From positions 62,001-126,000 of the forward strand of contig JAKSXM010000269.1 of NCBI GenBank assembly GCA_022575985.1: a stretch of DNA of 64,000 nucleotides, in the 5' to 3' direction. Position numbers and translations under genes: made by a program. The stretch is from Anagrus nilaparvatae (taxonomy: Eukaryota; Arthropoda; Insecta; Hymenoptera; Mymaridae). Each line of letters opens with the position of its first letter. The first letter of the stretch is position 1. Positions 20,522-32,088 of this stretch are shown piece after piece. The notes under the pieces are model-generated. The model ran no database searches and was not told where the DNA came from. It saw only the letters and a list, made by a program, of their open reading frames with translations.

Positions 20522-21268
20522 AACAAACAAAAAAAAAAATAATAAAATAAAAAAAAAAAAAAAAAATACATAAATACATTAATTAAAAAGTACAAAAAAA
20601 AATATACAAAAAAAAACAACAAAAAAAAAAAATATAAAGTATTCTAAAATAACACCTACAATAGTAATTTAAGTTTAAAATTTTACCCTTATTACTTACT
20701 TATTTATAGATATAAGTTCAAATAATCCATCTAACTAATGCAAGACTATAGTAACCTTATTATAAAATCAATAGTATATAATTAAATTCCATATTATAAA
20801 ATATTAAATACATAAAACATATTTTTACTCATATATATATCACCTATATCCGAATATTTAGCGTAATATATAACACTTCAATTATTATTTAAAAATACTA
20901 ATCTTTTTAATTATTAGTTAGAATATTATCATAAAATAAGATATTTTAAGTTTAACAAAATTACCCAAGTAATAAAAACATATATATCTACGTTGTGCTC
21001 TTTAGAAAAATTATCTTAGAAAAATAGAATTTTTATAAAATTATCAATAAAACCCTGCTTGATTTAGAAAACACGATTAACATAACTAATTTAAAACTCA
21101 CCTATTTTTACAATTCTGAAAACAAAAACAACACAAAAACAACACAAAAATAATAACAAAAAAAAATATACACTTTTATATTTAAACTCAGAAACCATTT
21201 ATTTTAAAAGAAGCTTACAAAATAAATTTCATTTTCTTTAAAAAATTTTTTTTTTATCCACAAATCAA
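20522..21268. other. AT-rich spacer in the giant element
   Basis: No supported gene. Long A-runs at 20529-20640 and AT-rich DNA follow; this region separates plus-strand pol from the first minus-strand gene and may contain transcription ends for both. Confidence 0.5.
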
Positions 21269-21763
21269 TTAAATGTCTTTATTCGGTGAATCAGGTGAAA
21301 AATCTGGTGAATAACAAAATGGCGAAACCCCGGGATTTTCAGAAGCTTCGCCTTGCCCTTCCTCATTTGAAGAATAACCAGGTACAGATTCACTTTCCTC
21401 TCCCACAGAAGATTCATTTTGCCCCTCCTCATTTGAGGAATAATCTGGTTCAGGATCTCTTTCTTCTCCAATTTTTACAGATTTTCCTTGGACGACCCCC
21501 TCAGCAACACCCAAATTTTCAAATTTCATACGTATATCTTTAATTTCATCCTTAAACCAATTTCTAGTATTCTCACGTTGCTTTTGTAACAATGACACTT
21601 CACAATTTACAACTTCAGAGAAAAATTTCATTCTATTTTCCACAAAACTTTTAAAATTTTTTAATCTTGCATCAAAATTTTTTTCCTCATCAGTCATTGT
21701 TCTCTTCAAATACTCCAATTTTCTAATCAGTAATTCCAATTTTACACTTTCAAAAGTATCCAT
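21269..21763 (-). CDS. Antisense coiled-coil protein with acidic repeated tail
   Basis: The 164-residue frame is read from ATG 21763 (MDTFESVKLELLIRKLEYLK); the upstream in-frame codons are low-complexity and unlikely to be translated. Residues ~1-95 are heptad-like and charged, suggesting a coiled coil. The C-terminal third contains two copies of a phosphorylation-like acidic unit, DYSSNEEGQ and GYSSNEEGQ. I recognise no family. It is transcribed against gag-pol and lies 0.75 kb downstream of pol. Confidence 0.55.
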   Translation of the reverse strand: MDTFESVKLELLIRKLEYLKRTMTDEEKNFDARLKNFKSFVENRMKFFSEVVNCEVSLLQKQRENTRNWFKDEIKDIRMKFENLGVAEGVVQGKSVKIGEERDPEPDYSSNEEGQNESSVGEESESVPGYSSNEEGQGEASENPGVSPFCYSPDFSPDSPNKDI

Positions 21764-22231
21764 TGTATAAAAATAGAAAAAAAAATATATATATATCACC
21801 TCTTACTAAATACTTTGTGAGCAAACACTATAGAATAAGACTTTAATACAAAAAAAAAAAAAAAAAATTTTTTTTTCCATCAGTAATAAATCCCCTCTTC
21901 AATTTTCTATTTTTTTCTCTTTCTAACATATATATATTAAAATCATTTACCAAGCAAATCTTATCAAAAATTCCAGGTAATACAATTCCAAAAACCCTTA
22001 TGCATATAAATGATTTCAATCTAAATTATAAAAGTGCACTATTCTACACACATATACACTTTTACACATAGTCTTTTTCATCACACTTGCCTTTTTTCTT
22101 AATAGGTGAAAAAAGTTAACTTCAGAACTATAAGATTTAAAGAAAGATAAGATTAAAACTTTTCCAAACGACAAGGAAACCAAAAGAAAAAGTAGACAAT
22201 TTATAAAATTTTAACCAAGAAATAAAACAAT

Positions 22232-22864
22232 ATGGAAAAACTTCCTATTGTATATTTAGATATTGAAACAACTGGATTCAATCAAAAACAAGACGACATT
22301 ATCCAAATTGCCGCAAAATACTATGATCAGGAATTTAACGTATACATATTACCAAACAATAAACGTATGCACCCAAAATCTATACAAACCACAGGAATTA
22401 CGATTCACAATAATAGAATGTTTGTACGTAATCAAGAAGTTTTTACTATTTCAATTCATGAAGCTATCAACCAATTTATACATTTTATTAATAATTTAAG
22501 TAATTTAAAAATTATACTAGTAGCTCATAACGGATTTGCTTTTGATTTTAAATTTATTATTAGAGATGCATATAGACATAATTTTGATATTGCCTTAAAA
22601 ACTAACATTTTCGGTTTCATAGACTCATTAAATTTAATTAAAGATAAAATCAAAAAACCTTCATACAGTTTAGAAAATTTGTCAAAAGAACTTATTCCAA
22701 ATTATAATTTAAACACCGCTCATAATGCAATTCATGATGTTAGATGTTTAAGAAAAGTACTTCAAAATCTAGGATTTAATCAAACTGATTTAATCAAAAA
22801 TACCATAGAATTTTCTGCTTACGAAATAAAAGCAAACATTTTAAATATTTTAAACTACAACTAA
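22232..22864 (+). CDS. DEDDh-family 3'-5' exonuclease carried by the giant element
   Basis: A complete 210-residue frame with all five DEDDh catalytic residues: Asp10 and Glu12 in YLDIETTGF, Asp105 in AHNGFAFDFKF, His164 and Asp169 in TAHNAIHDV. The length matches a bare exonuclease domain of the DnaQ/TREX type, with no extra domain. Such enzymes remove nucleotides from 3' ends of DNA or RNA using two metal ions. In a reverse-transcribing element it could proofread cDNA, trim ends or attack host nucleic acid; coronavirus-type nidoviruses use the same fold for RNA proofreading. Plus strand, own ATG, located between two antisense genes, so it must be expressed from a spliced or separate transcript. 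No interruption. Confidence 0.88.
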   Translation: MEKLPIVYLDIETTGFNQKQDDIIQIAAKYYDQEFNVYILPNNKRMHPKSIQTTGITIHNNRMFVRNQEVFTISIHEAINQFIHFINNLSNLKIILVAHNGFAFDFKFIIRDAYRHNFDIALKTNIFGFIDSLNLIKDKIKKPSYSLENLSKELIPNYNLNTAHNAIHDVRCLRKVLQNLGFNQTDLIKNTIEFSAYEIKANILNILNYN

Positions 22865-23180
22865 TATCAAAAGTAATAATAATAATAAATAAATAAATAA
22901 ATTATTAATAAAAATAATAATAATAATAATGTTTAAATACCACAAAAAATAAATTTCTAGGACCGGTATAAATACCAAAATTTACAATAACATACTCACA
23001 CAAGTTTAAAAATTTCATTTCACAAAATTTTATTTCCTTCATATAAAAACATTTACAATACTTAAACTCATTTATATGACTAAGCATATAATTTCTATAA
23101 TTACATTTTTTTTTCTTTTCTTTTTTCAAAATTAAATCTTATAATAAAATATTAAAATAGATACTCTATTCATCGTCATC

Positions 23181-24609
23181 CTAATGAGTTCGAAAATCCC
23201 TATTTACCAATATATTAACTCCTGACTGAAAGGACAACCAATTCATATGAGCAGTTGTTTTAGATAAGCAATTAGGAACACCATATGTTACATTTATACC
23301 CTCTAATTCGCGTAATCGCCCCATATATTCCGAAACAAACCCTTCCAAATAAAAATTAATTACACGACCTTGATTAACCCAAAGCCTTAAGAAATCAGAA
23401 AATTCATCCTTAAAATAACTATCTATCATATAAAAAAATTCAAACTGATAAACTGTATTATAAATGACTATACTTTCCAAGCTATGCAATTCATATACAA
23501 ACTGCAGCATTCTTAAAAACGAAATAGAAGATTCAGTTATTAGCAAAATCTTTAAGTTACCCAACCCCCGTAACCAACGCCCTGAAACATAAATAAAGCC
23601 TATCGATAATTGTTCTAAATTTACAAACAAATTGAAATTCCTCATACCTTCAACACTTAAATTAAAACATCCACTTATATCTAATCGTTTTAAATTTTTT
23701 AAATTATTCCCAATATTTATAAAATCAATGTCAATAATATTAGTATAGGGTATAGCAAGCTCTACTAAATTTTGACATGTTATAAATTTCCTAACTCGTA
23801 ACGGAGATAAAAGTAACATTTCATGATTTTTCGATCGGCTAATAAATGTAATTAAATTCTTAAACGAAGGAATACTCTTCGAAAAATTAATTGACAACAT
23901 TCCCCCTATACTTAAATTTCTTAATGTACCAGACAAAATTGGCATCTCCCATTCCCTATACATATCTATAATAGGATGTATAAGCTTGAGATATGGCATA
24001 TTTAAATCTTTTAAAACCCTACATCCACTTAAAAACGAATTTAATCTATGAAACGCTGACTCCATCACACTATCAAAATGTAATGTCTGTAAATTTAAAA
24101 TTATGGAATTTTTATGCCTCTCTCCAAAAATTTCTCCAGTGAATGGAACCCCAAAACAAATTAAATGCTTTAAATTTAAACAGTTTTTCAATGCGCAATG
24201 AAGCAATTTTATACTAAAATCTCGCTCGGAACGCGTACTCATTATTTTATGCAATATAGTCAATCTATTTAAATTAACTAGTGAAGGAAATATATTTAGC
24301 ATAAAATCAGCAGATCGAAAACGCAAATCAATTACACTTGTTTCAAATTGATCAATCTCATTAATATTTCCTACATAACTTAAAACTAAAGATTTTTCCC
24401 TTTTCCACTCAAACTGACTACGAGCTTGTAGAGTAACATCCACTTGCATTAAATTACTACGATCCTCAAAATCCAAATAATCCCAAATCAGTCTGAAACT
24501 ATCATCATCAATATTATGGAATCCCACCTATAAATACATCCAATATTTAGAGAAACAAATATACGCATAAACAAAATAAATATATAAGCTCAAAACCCTT
24601 ACTCACCAT
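23181..24609 (-). CDS. Antisense F-box/LRR protein with a 79-bp intron
   Basis: Exon 1 is only the start codon (24609-24607), followed by GTGAGT and a TATAG acceptor at 24528-24529; exon 2 is 23181-24527. The protein (about 449 residues) opens with an F-box-like segment (residues ~5-45: DDDSFRLIWDYLDFEDRSNL) and continues with leucine-rich repeats, clearest in LKNLKRLDISGCFNLSVEGM. F-box/LRR proteins are substrate adaptors of SCF ubiquitin ligases, with the F-box binding SKP1 and the LRR choosing the target. Codon use is AT-rich like its neighbours. It sits antisense to the retroelement genome; the intron would be retained in plus-strand genomic RNA. F-box call moderate, LRR call good. Confidence 0.72.
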
Positions 24610-25291
24610 TGTTTTGTATTTAATTAAAATTTCAAATAAATTTAAATAAAAATAATAAATATTTTAATTTTTCTCAAAAACAAATAAGTTCTTATTTAAA
24701 TTGAACTTTATTTATAACAGAATATAATTAAATATAATTAAAATATAATTAGACTTGTCACTAAAAATTTAAAAAGATTTTTTTTACTAAAAATCTCAGA
24801 TTTAATAAAAGCTCCTTTATATTAATTGCGAAACAAAACAAGAACCAAACTATAACTAAACGTAAGAACATAAAATTTAAAATAAAAAAAATATTTTCTC
24901 ATAAAAAGTGCAAACAAATCAGACTCATAATTTCTTATAGCGTAATTAAATCCATTAAGATTTGATAATCTAAAATTTATAAGTACTCTATAATATAATT
25001 ATCTCAAAATTCGACACCAATATTTTTTTATATAAGCAAAATAAGAATTATAACATTATATATATTTCAAATGAATTGTGTTTTTTTTTTTTAAAGAAAT
25101 TAAGATGGAAAAGCAAAGACTCAGAAATAATTTTTTTTTGCATGCTCAATTTCAGTATCTTGAAAATATTTAAAATTTCAGTCAAATAAACTAATACTAA
25201 AGAAATTAAAGAAACAAATCAATAAATAAATTACTAATAAGCAACAGCCCTTATCGGTTGGCTAGAAAAGTTACATATGTAAACTATTATC

Positions 25292-25322
<31 letters not shown>

Positions 25323-26768
25323 ATAATAAATGCATATAAAGGGACGCAACTGATTGAGAATTTACAAAAAGAAAAGAGAATGGGAGAACTATAGTATGCT
25401 CGCCGATAAAACACATACTTACTATGGGAAATCGATTCAGTGATGACACAATCACCTGCTTGCATTGTGCTGGGAAACTGACGTATCATCCCTGTATGAA
25501 TGATAATAAGATTTTCCGAGAGCCTATAAACCGGACGGGGAAATAAATAAATGTTTTACCCCTAAAAAAGAAATTTCTTTTGACATTTTATGCCAAAGAA
25601 ATCAAATACCTCAGAATTTTGGTACAGGTATAGCGGTTTTTGAACTTTCATGGATCATTGATGTCCCAAAACACCAAGTATGTAGGCGTAATAACATACT
25701 TTACCTTTTCTCCCTACTCTCAAATTATAATGAAATTTTCTCCACAGTACTGTGCTTCCCCTACTTTTCTGGTCACCGCTTTGGGAATGTTTTATAACGT
25801 GCTTCAAGAAACTTCTACCTTTAAAATTTTTTTTAATTACATTCAGAATCCTTTTTCCATTATTTTTTCTTTAACACAAAATATTGAAATTGAGGATTAA
25901 TAATAAAAGTTTTATAAAAGAGAGTTTTTTTTCCTCCCACTTATTCATATTTGAACAAAAAAAAAAAAAATTTTTTTTTCTTTAAAAACACAATTTATAA
26001 TTTTTTTAAATTCAAGCAAAGTCCTATTTTTTAAAAAAGTAAAGTACATAAATTTATATTTTTTTTATTCTTTATTTCGTATAACCGGCACCACTGTAAA
26101 TTGCACCTTATACTCGACCCAGAATACTTAGAACACGCATACATTATAAGTATGTTTAATAGAAACACATGTTTACGTATGTATGCATTAAATCGTTTTA
26201 AAATTTTTTCCTCTCCCCCTTTCATTCATAAAAATTTAAAAATAATAATTATAATGATAATACATTTAGTCCGACTATTTATTTTAATTTAGCTAGTTTT
26301 TCTTATGTATACATACAATTTTTTTTCCTCTCTTTCATTATAATTTTTTTTAACAAAACAAAAAAAAAAAAAAAAATTTTTTTTTAACACTTACTCAAAT
26401 GTAATTTAACTCCCAGCAATCAATAAAATAAAATACAATAAAATACAGTCATCTGTAAAAGTTAAAACAATAGCCAAATTTCCAAACTTTCAAAACATAT
26501 TATTTTCATTTTAAAACGTGCTTCTTAAATAAATATAGACACATTTTTATAGTTAAACAATTTAAAAATTTTTTTTATTAAACACATGACATTTCACAAG
26601 TTTCAATACAACCTAAAATAAAAACATGACATATTATATTAAAAACTTTTTTGTCAAATAAATCTTAATGCAATTTTTTCCCTCATTTTCCACACACACA
26701 GTATTAAATGCCACATGTTCCATATTTGTATATATTTAGTCACACTAGAATCAAATACATAAACAAAA

Positions 26769-26816
<48 letters not shown>

Positions 26817-26930
26817 ATCTATTAAAATAATATAATAATATAATAACCTTTTTCTCATATCTCTTAAAAGTTTTATCTCCTTATCTTTTTTGGACAATAG
26901 ATTTTTGAAATAAACATATTGAGAATATTT
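24610..26930. other. AT-rich spacer with possible relict coding DNA
   Basis: Mostly low-complexity AT-rich DNA with long A and T runs (25292-25320, 26770-26814). 25240-25900 has more balanced composition: on the minus strand a possible small spliced frame starts at 25489 (MIRQFPSTMQAGDCVITES), with a GTAAGTAT donor near 25428 and an acceptor near 25282 after a T-run, ending at 25234. Adjoining sequence to 25900 looks coding-like but has stops. No family recognised. Confidence 0.3.
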
Positions 26931-27155
26931 TTACTTTTCATTTTCCTTCAGTTTCTTATACAAAATTAATTGTTTTTTTCTTTCCATTTCCAATAACTCA
27001 TCTTTTTCCTTCAGCCTTTCCTCAAGCTGAACCCTCCACTCAAACTCAATTTCGTGGCAGCCCTCCATCTGCCGTAAATCCTCCTTCAGCAAAGAAACTT
27101 GTTCTTCTGCTAATATCCGTTTTAAATAAGTAAATGTAAAAGAAAAACCTGACAT
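26931..27155 (-). CDS. Antisense small coiled-coil protein
   Basis: A 74-residue frame from ATG 27155. After a hydrophobic start (MSGFSFTFTYLK) it is almost entirely heptad-like and charged (EERLKEKDELLEMERKK), predicting a single coiled coil. It lies between the F-box and JmjC genes on the same strand. No family recognised; it could be an exon of a longer spliced gene. Confidence 0.4.
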   Translation of the reverse strand: MSGFSFTFTYLKRILAEEQVSLLKEDLRQMEGCHEIEFEWRVQLEERLKEKDELLEMERKKQLILYKKLKENEK

Positions 27156-27763
27156 GGTTTTAAGAAAAAGATCAGAGAAATTTTGACAAATACTCTACTC
27201 AATGCTACAAACAAAACTATATTAATCTTTTATTAAATAGCCTACACCTACAAATTTTTTTTAATTTATCTTATGAACAGAAATATGACCTGTAACGATA
27301 AAAATATATAATATAAACACTACTAAAAGCCACCTTTAAGTCTACATATTTATCACATAATATTATATGCCATATATATATATCGAAAGCTTATACATTT
27401 AATCACATTAACAAAAAAAAAAAAAGTAATGAATCAGCTATCCCAAGAATAAACAGAATGATATTTTTTTATATTTTTTTACGATAAACCCTTTTTTTTT
27501 AACAAAATTTTTTAAACAAGATTTTTAATCTACGTATTGAAAGAAATTTTTACGGAACTTCAAAGAATTTAATAATAATAACAGTGCTCTATAATAAAAA
27601 TATAACTCCTTTCAACTTTTAAAATATTACGAAAATAATTAAATTATAAGGATTAAAGGAAATAAAAATAAATTATAAACATATTTAAATTAACAGTTAT
27701 CAAATAATAATTTATTAATACAATAATTACAAATTTAAGCCAAAATTATTTATTATGCTTCAT

Positions 27764-30036
27764 TTACCCGCATTTCTTTTTATGCCGCTGCAAACTATCC
27801 TTCCGGGTAAATGTTTGACCACAAACCTCACAACTAAGCCCTGAATGTGACATCTTATGGCGGCCCAAATACCTTAAGGTAGAAAAGGATTGGTTACAGA
27901 CCCCACATTCAAACTGTTGGTTTGTGTGAATCAACTCATGATCTTTGAGGTATTCACTATTTTTAAATTTTTTCGAGCAATAAACACACTCAAAAACAGC
28001 AGTCGTTGGATGAACTTTTCGTGTATGTTTAGTTAGTCTCCAATTAACAGCAAATGTTTTTCCACAAACGTCACATACAAAACTTGCATCATTACAAATC
28101 CCGGTAGTGGGAAAATTTTTACTACGTTTTCTGGACCCCTTTTTTTTAACCTCCCTTGATCCGGATGGCAAGCTACCATTTTCTTCGATCTCCGCGACAG
28201 CCAAATTAGCTTCCTTCACTCCAGTTGGCAATTTATCAACCCCCTCAGTTTCAGCATCTTTTAACTCAGCCGGCAACATAACAAGTTCATCGAAAACGGT
28301 AGTAGTAGTAATTAAACTAACATCCTCGGAAGCAGATAAAACAATATCGCCTGACTCTGATAAAACATCAAGCTCCAATAAATTAGCTGGCCCAGAACCA
28401 ACCGAACCAATAATCGCATCCATCGAATCAGAAAGGTAGTTATCCCCAAAATCACATTGATTTGACATCAGCCTAATTGGATTGGAACTTGCCTCAATAA
28501 CACTACTTCCATTATCCGACTCAGGCACATCAACAGAAAAATTGGAAAATTCCGAATCAGACTGAGCAATATGACCTTCTTCTTGTTGTTCATTAGCAGT
28601 AAATTCTTGAATATCATCAACTGGATACTCATCTCCATCTTGATCTTGAACCTCACTCTGACGTTCAAGTTCATTAGTCTGATTATCTCGATGGACCTCA
28701 TTGTTGTGAACAGCTAATGTGCAATCATACAAATATCGATCACATTTTTCGCAAATGCGATCAAAAGGGATCTCCAATGGTCCGGAATTTAGCGTTAGAA
28801 CACGTTTCACTCGACCGCCAATACGCGGGCTGCAACCACAAACCAAGTCCTGACGATGATCTTTCGCTAATATCAACGGTAAAATGTTGCGCGCTTCGCA
28901 CACATTAGCTGTCCTATTGATTACCTCATGAGCCACTCCTGGCAAAGTAAAAACAAGGTCTCCCGCTTGCTGTTCAAAGCAATAATAAGGAATGTTGTTT
29001 TCCTGCAAAAATTCTATAGTAGGAAAAAAAACCTGGCCCATGTAACGGCGACCTATTACATGAACAGTTTTTACAAGGTTTCCCATTTTTGCAATTGTCA
29101 CTTTCCCGTTTGTTTTGACACTTATTGGTTTGCAAACCTCGTTTTCGAACTACCTCATTATATAGCCTAGTCAACGAGTAAGGAAGAACTAACCAATATT
29201 TCCTGCCATCTTTTGTTATAATTAAGTTTACGGAAGCCATCTGCCCATTTTCAATATGAACAGAAGAGCAACTTCCAGCTTCTCCGGCCAAAAACATAGA
29301 ACTCTTCAAACCTAAACAAAAATATATAAAAATAAAAATAATATAATTATAAAATATATATAACTATATAATAAAAACCTTCAGATCCCTTTTTGGGTAG
29401 TGCAGTTGGCAACACATCGTAAACTTGAACGGTAGCCCTTTCCCCATTAGGTAGATACTGCTGAAAATCAAGTTGGACCTGGCCAAAAACACCCTCTTGA
29501 TCCCGCATGTAAAATTTAGAACTAGTATCCCGAACCCTATAATTAATGACCTCCTCCAAAGACATTGATTCCATGGGATAGGGCTCACTACTCTGCATTT
29601 TACGAGCAAAATCATGAACAGCATCCTCCGGCATTTTTTCATCGGACCTCATACGACCCAATCCAGAAAACTCCTCCATAGATTCAAATCTAAAGTCATA
29701 TTGAGCTTGATTTACCCTAACAATATTAGGGTCAGTCAGTAAGTCCGGCAACTGATCAAAAATATACTGAACCAAATCAGCATCCACCACTTCTCCAAAA
29801 CCTCGAAACTACACAAATAAATTAAAATTATTTAATAAAAATTTAATTCCCACATTTCAAAATTTTAGTATAAAATTTTTATATATACGAACAATCACTG
29901 TAGAATAGGAAAATAAACCAGCATTAACACTTTTCAACCAGTATTGGAAACGTGCCGCTAAACTAGTTTCAAACATACCAGCAAAAATTACGTCATCAGG
30001 ATACACTATATGTGGCCCCATTTTGCTAAACGGCAT
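27764..30036 (-). CDS. Antisense JmjC-domain protein with four C-terminal C2H2 zinc fingers, spliced
   Basis: JmjC proteins are Fe(II)/2-oxoglutarate dioxygenases, many of which demethylate histone lysines. Exons: 30036 to ~29890 (ATG MPFSKMGPHIVYP), 29811 to ~29379, and 29315 to 27764, with GT-AG borders. The JmjC core shows CSSVHIENGQMASVN, giving the H-x-E iron ligands (His codon 29256-29258, Glu 29250-29252), then RKYWLVLPYS, and later AGDLVFTLPGVAHEVINR with the third ligand His (28928-28930). After an acidic linker (~28150-28700) come four fingers (CDVCGKTF, CVYCSKKF, CGVCNQSF, CEVCGQTF), the last C2HC. This is the layout of JmjC-C2H2 demethylases. One frame break lies in an A8 run at 29024-29031 between the ligands. 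No JmjN domain seen. Confidence 0.82.
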
Positions 30037-30148
30037 ACTATTTCTCTATAAAATAACAAAAAAAATATATATATATAAATGAAAACGACCACTGATATCC
30101 TAATTTATAAAAATTTTTTTCTAATAATTCATCAATAAATTTAAATAC

Positions 30149-31545
30149 AAAGCCTCCCGTACCGCTAACTTTACAAAATTATAAAAAGCCTTCCGTACCG
30201 CTAACTTTACAAAATTATAAAAGCCTCCCGTACCGCTAACTTTACAAAATTATAAAAGCCTCCCGTACCGCTAACTTTACAAAATTATAAAAGCCTCCCG
30301 TACCGCTAACTTTACAAAATTATAAAAAGCCTCCCGTACCGCTAACATTACAAATTTATAAAAAACCTTCCGTCCCGCTAACTCCAGAAAATTTATAAAA
30401 GCCTCCCGTACCGCTAACTTTACAAAATTATAAAAAGCCTCCCGTACCGCTAACTTTACAAAATTATAAAAACCCTTCCGTACCGCTAACTTTACAAAAT
30501 TATAAAAAGCCTCCCGTACCGCTAACTTTACAAAATTATAAAAACCCTTCCGTACCGCTAACTTTACAAAATTATAAAAACCCTTCCGTACCGCTAACTT
30601 TACAAAATTATAAAAAGCCTCCCGTACCGCTAACTTTACAAAATCATAAAAAGCCTCCCGTACCGCTAACTTTACAAAATTATAAAAAGCCTCCCGTACC
30701 GCTAACTTTACAAAATTATAAAAAGCCTCCCGTACCGCTAACATTATAAATTTATAAAAAAACCTTCCGTCCCGCTAACTCCAGAAAATTTATAAAAGCC
30801 TCCCGTACCGCTAACTTTACAAAATTATAAAAAGCCTCCCGTACCGCTAACTTTACAAAATTATAAAAACCCTTCCGTACCGCTAACATTACAAATTTAT
30901 AAAAAAACCTTCCGTCCCGCTAACTCCAGAAAATTTATAAAAGCCTCCCGTACCGCTAACTTTACAAAATTATAAAAAGCCTCCCGTACCGCTAACTTTA
31001 CAAAATTACAAAAACCCTTCCGTACCGCTAACATTACAAATTTATAAAAAACCTTCCGTCCCGCTAACTCCAGAAAATTTATAAAAGCCTCCCGTACCGC
31101 TAACTTTACAAAATTATAAGAAGCCTCCCGTACCGCTAACTTTACAAAATTATAAAAACCCTTCCGTACCGCTAACTTTACAAAATTATAAAAGCCTCCC
31201 GTACCGCTAACTTTACAAAATTATAAAAAGCCTCCCGTACCGCTAACATCATAAATTTATAAAAAAACCTTCCGTCCCGCTAACTCCAGAAAATTTATAA
31301 AAGCCTCCCGTACCGCTAACTTTACAAAATTATAAAAAGCCTCCCGTACCGCTAACTTTACAAAATTATAAAAACCCTTCCGTACCGCTAACTTTACAAA
31401 ATTATAAAAAGCCTCCCGTACCGCTAACTTTACAAAATCATAAAAAGCCTCCCGTACCGCTAACTTTACAAAATTATAAAAAGCCTCCCGTACCGCTAAC
31501 ATTACAAATTTATAAAAAACCTTCCCGTACCGCTAATTCATAAAA
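30149..31545. repeat. 36-bp minisatellite, about 39 units
   Basis: Tandem units of ~36 bp built on CCTCCCGTACCGCTAACTTT plus ACAAAATTATAAAAAG. A variant pair (TTCCGTCCCGCTAACTCCAG) recurs every few units, so there is higher-order structure. On the minus strand the array is open over 30277-30744 and would read as repeated LAVREAFYNFVK; this follows from a period divisible by three and is not taken as a gene. Confidence 0.92.
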
Positions 31546-32088
31546 ATTCATTTTTCCCGCTATCCCTAGAAATAAATATATTTTATTGTTCCCTCTGTAG
31601 TTTTCTTTTCCAACCAACACCCCAACCTTTACACACTAACACAAACAAAATCTAACATAACAAAAACATAACCTAACTATCCTTCCGACACAAAATAATT
31701 ATAAATTTTAATATAAAATTTTATATTAAAACAACAAATTGAAGAAAAACTAATCGAAAAAAATAAAATAACAATAAAATCTTACCTGATTCTGCATATT
31801 TTAAAATGAAACACTTTAATTAACTAAAAAAGAATATACACTAAAAAGCCGGTCACGTTTTATTTTCTCGTAGCAGTACACTACTCCAAAAACAATTTTA
31901 AGTCTGTAAATATGTACCAACTTAAAATTAACCGCGAATTTTAAAATAGATTTGAAAATTTAAAAAAAAAAATCATAAAAATTTACTAATTAATAATTAT
32001 TAATAATTACACAATGAAATAAATTTCTTAACTAATTTAAATCATTTTTAAAGTTTATTTATTAAAATTGCCATAAAAATGCCAAAAA
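31546..32088. other. AT-rich spacer between satellite arrays
   Basis: No gene or clear repeat seen, except a plausible splice donor complement (CTTACCTG at 31784-31791), which suggests that a minus-strand first exon may end nearby. Confidence 0.3.

Noticed and set aside
27764..30036. JmjC gene as an ordinary host gene flanking two separate elements
   Set aside because: It lies between LTRs sharing one GTTA duplication, and the unoccupied site in the inverted arm shows that the whole 29.8 kb inserted as one unit.
30277..30744. 155-codon minus-strand frame of LAVREAFYNFVK repeats
   Set aside because: Product of a 36-bp satellite whose period is a multiple of three; no start context or conservation beyond the repeat.
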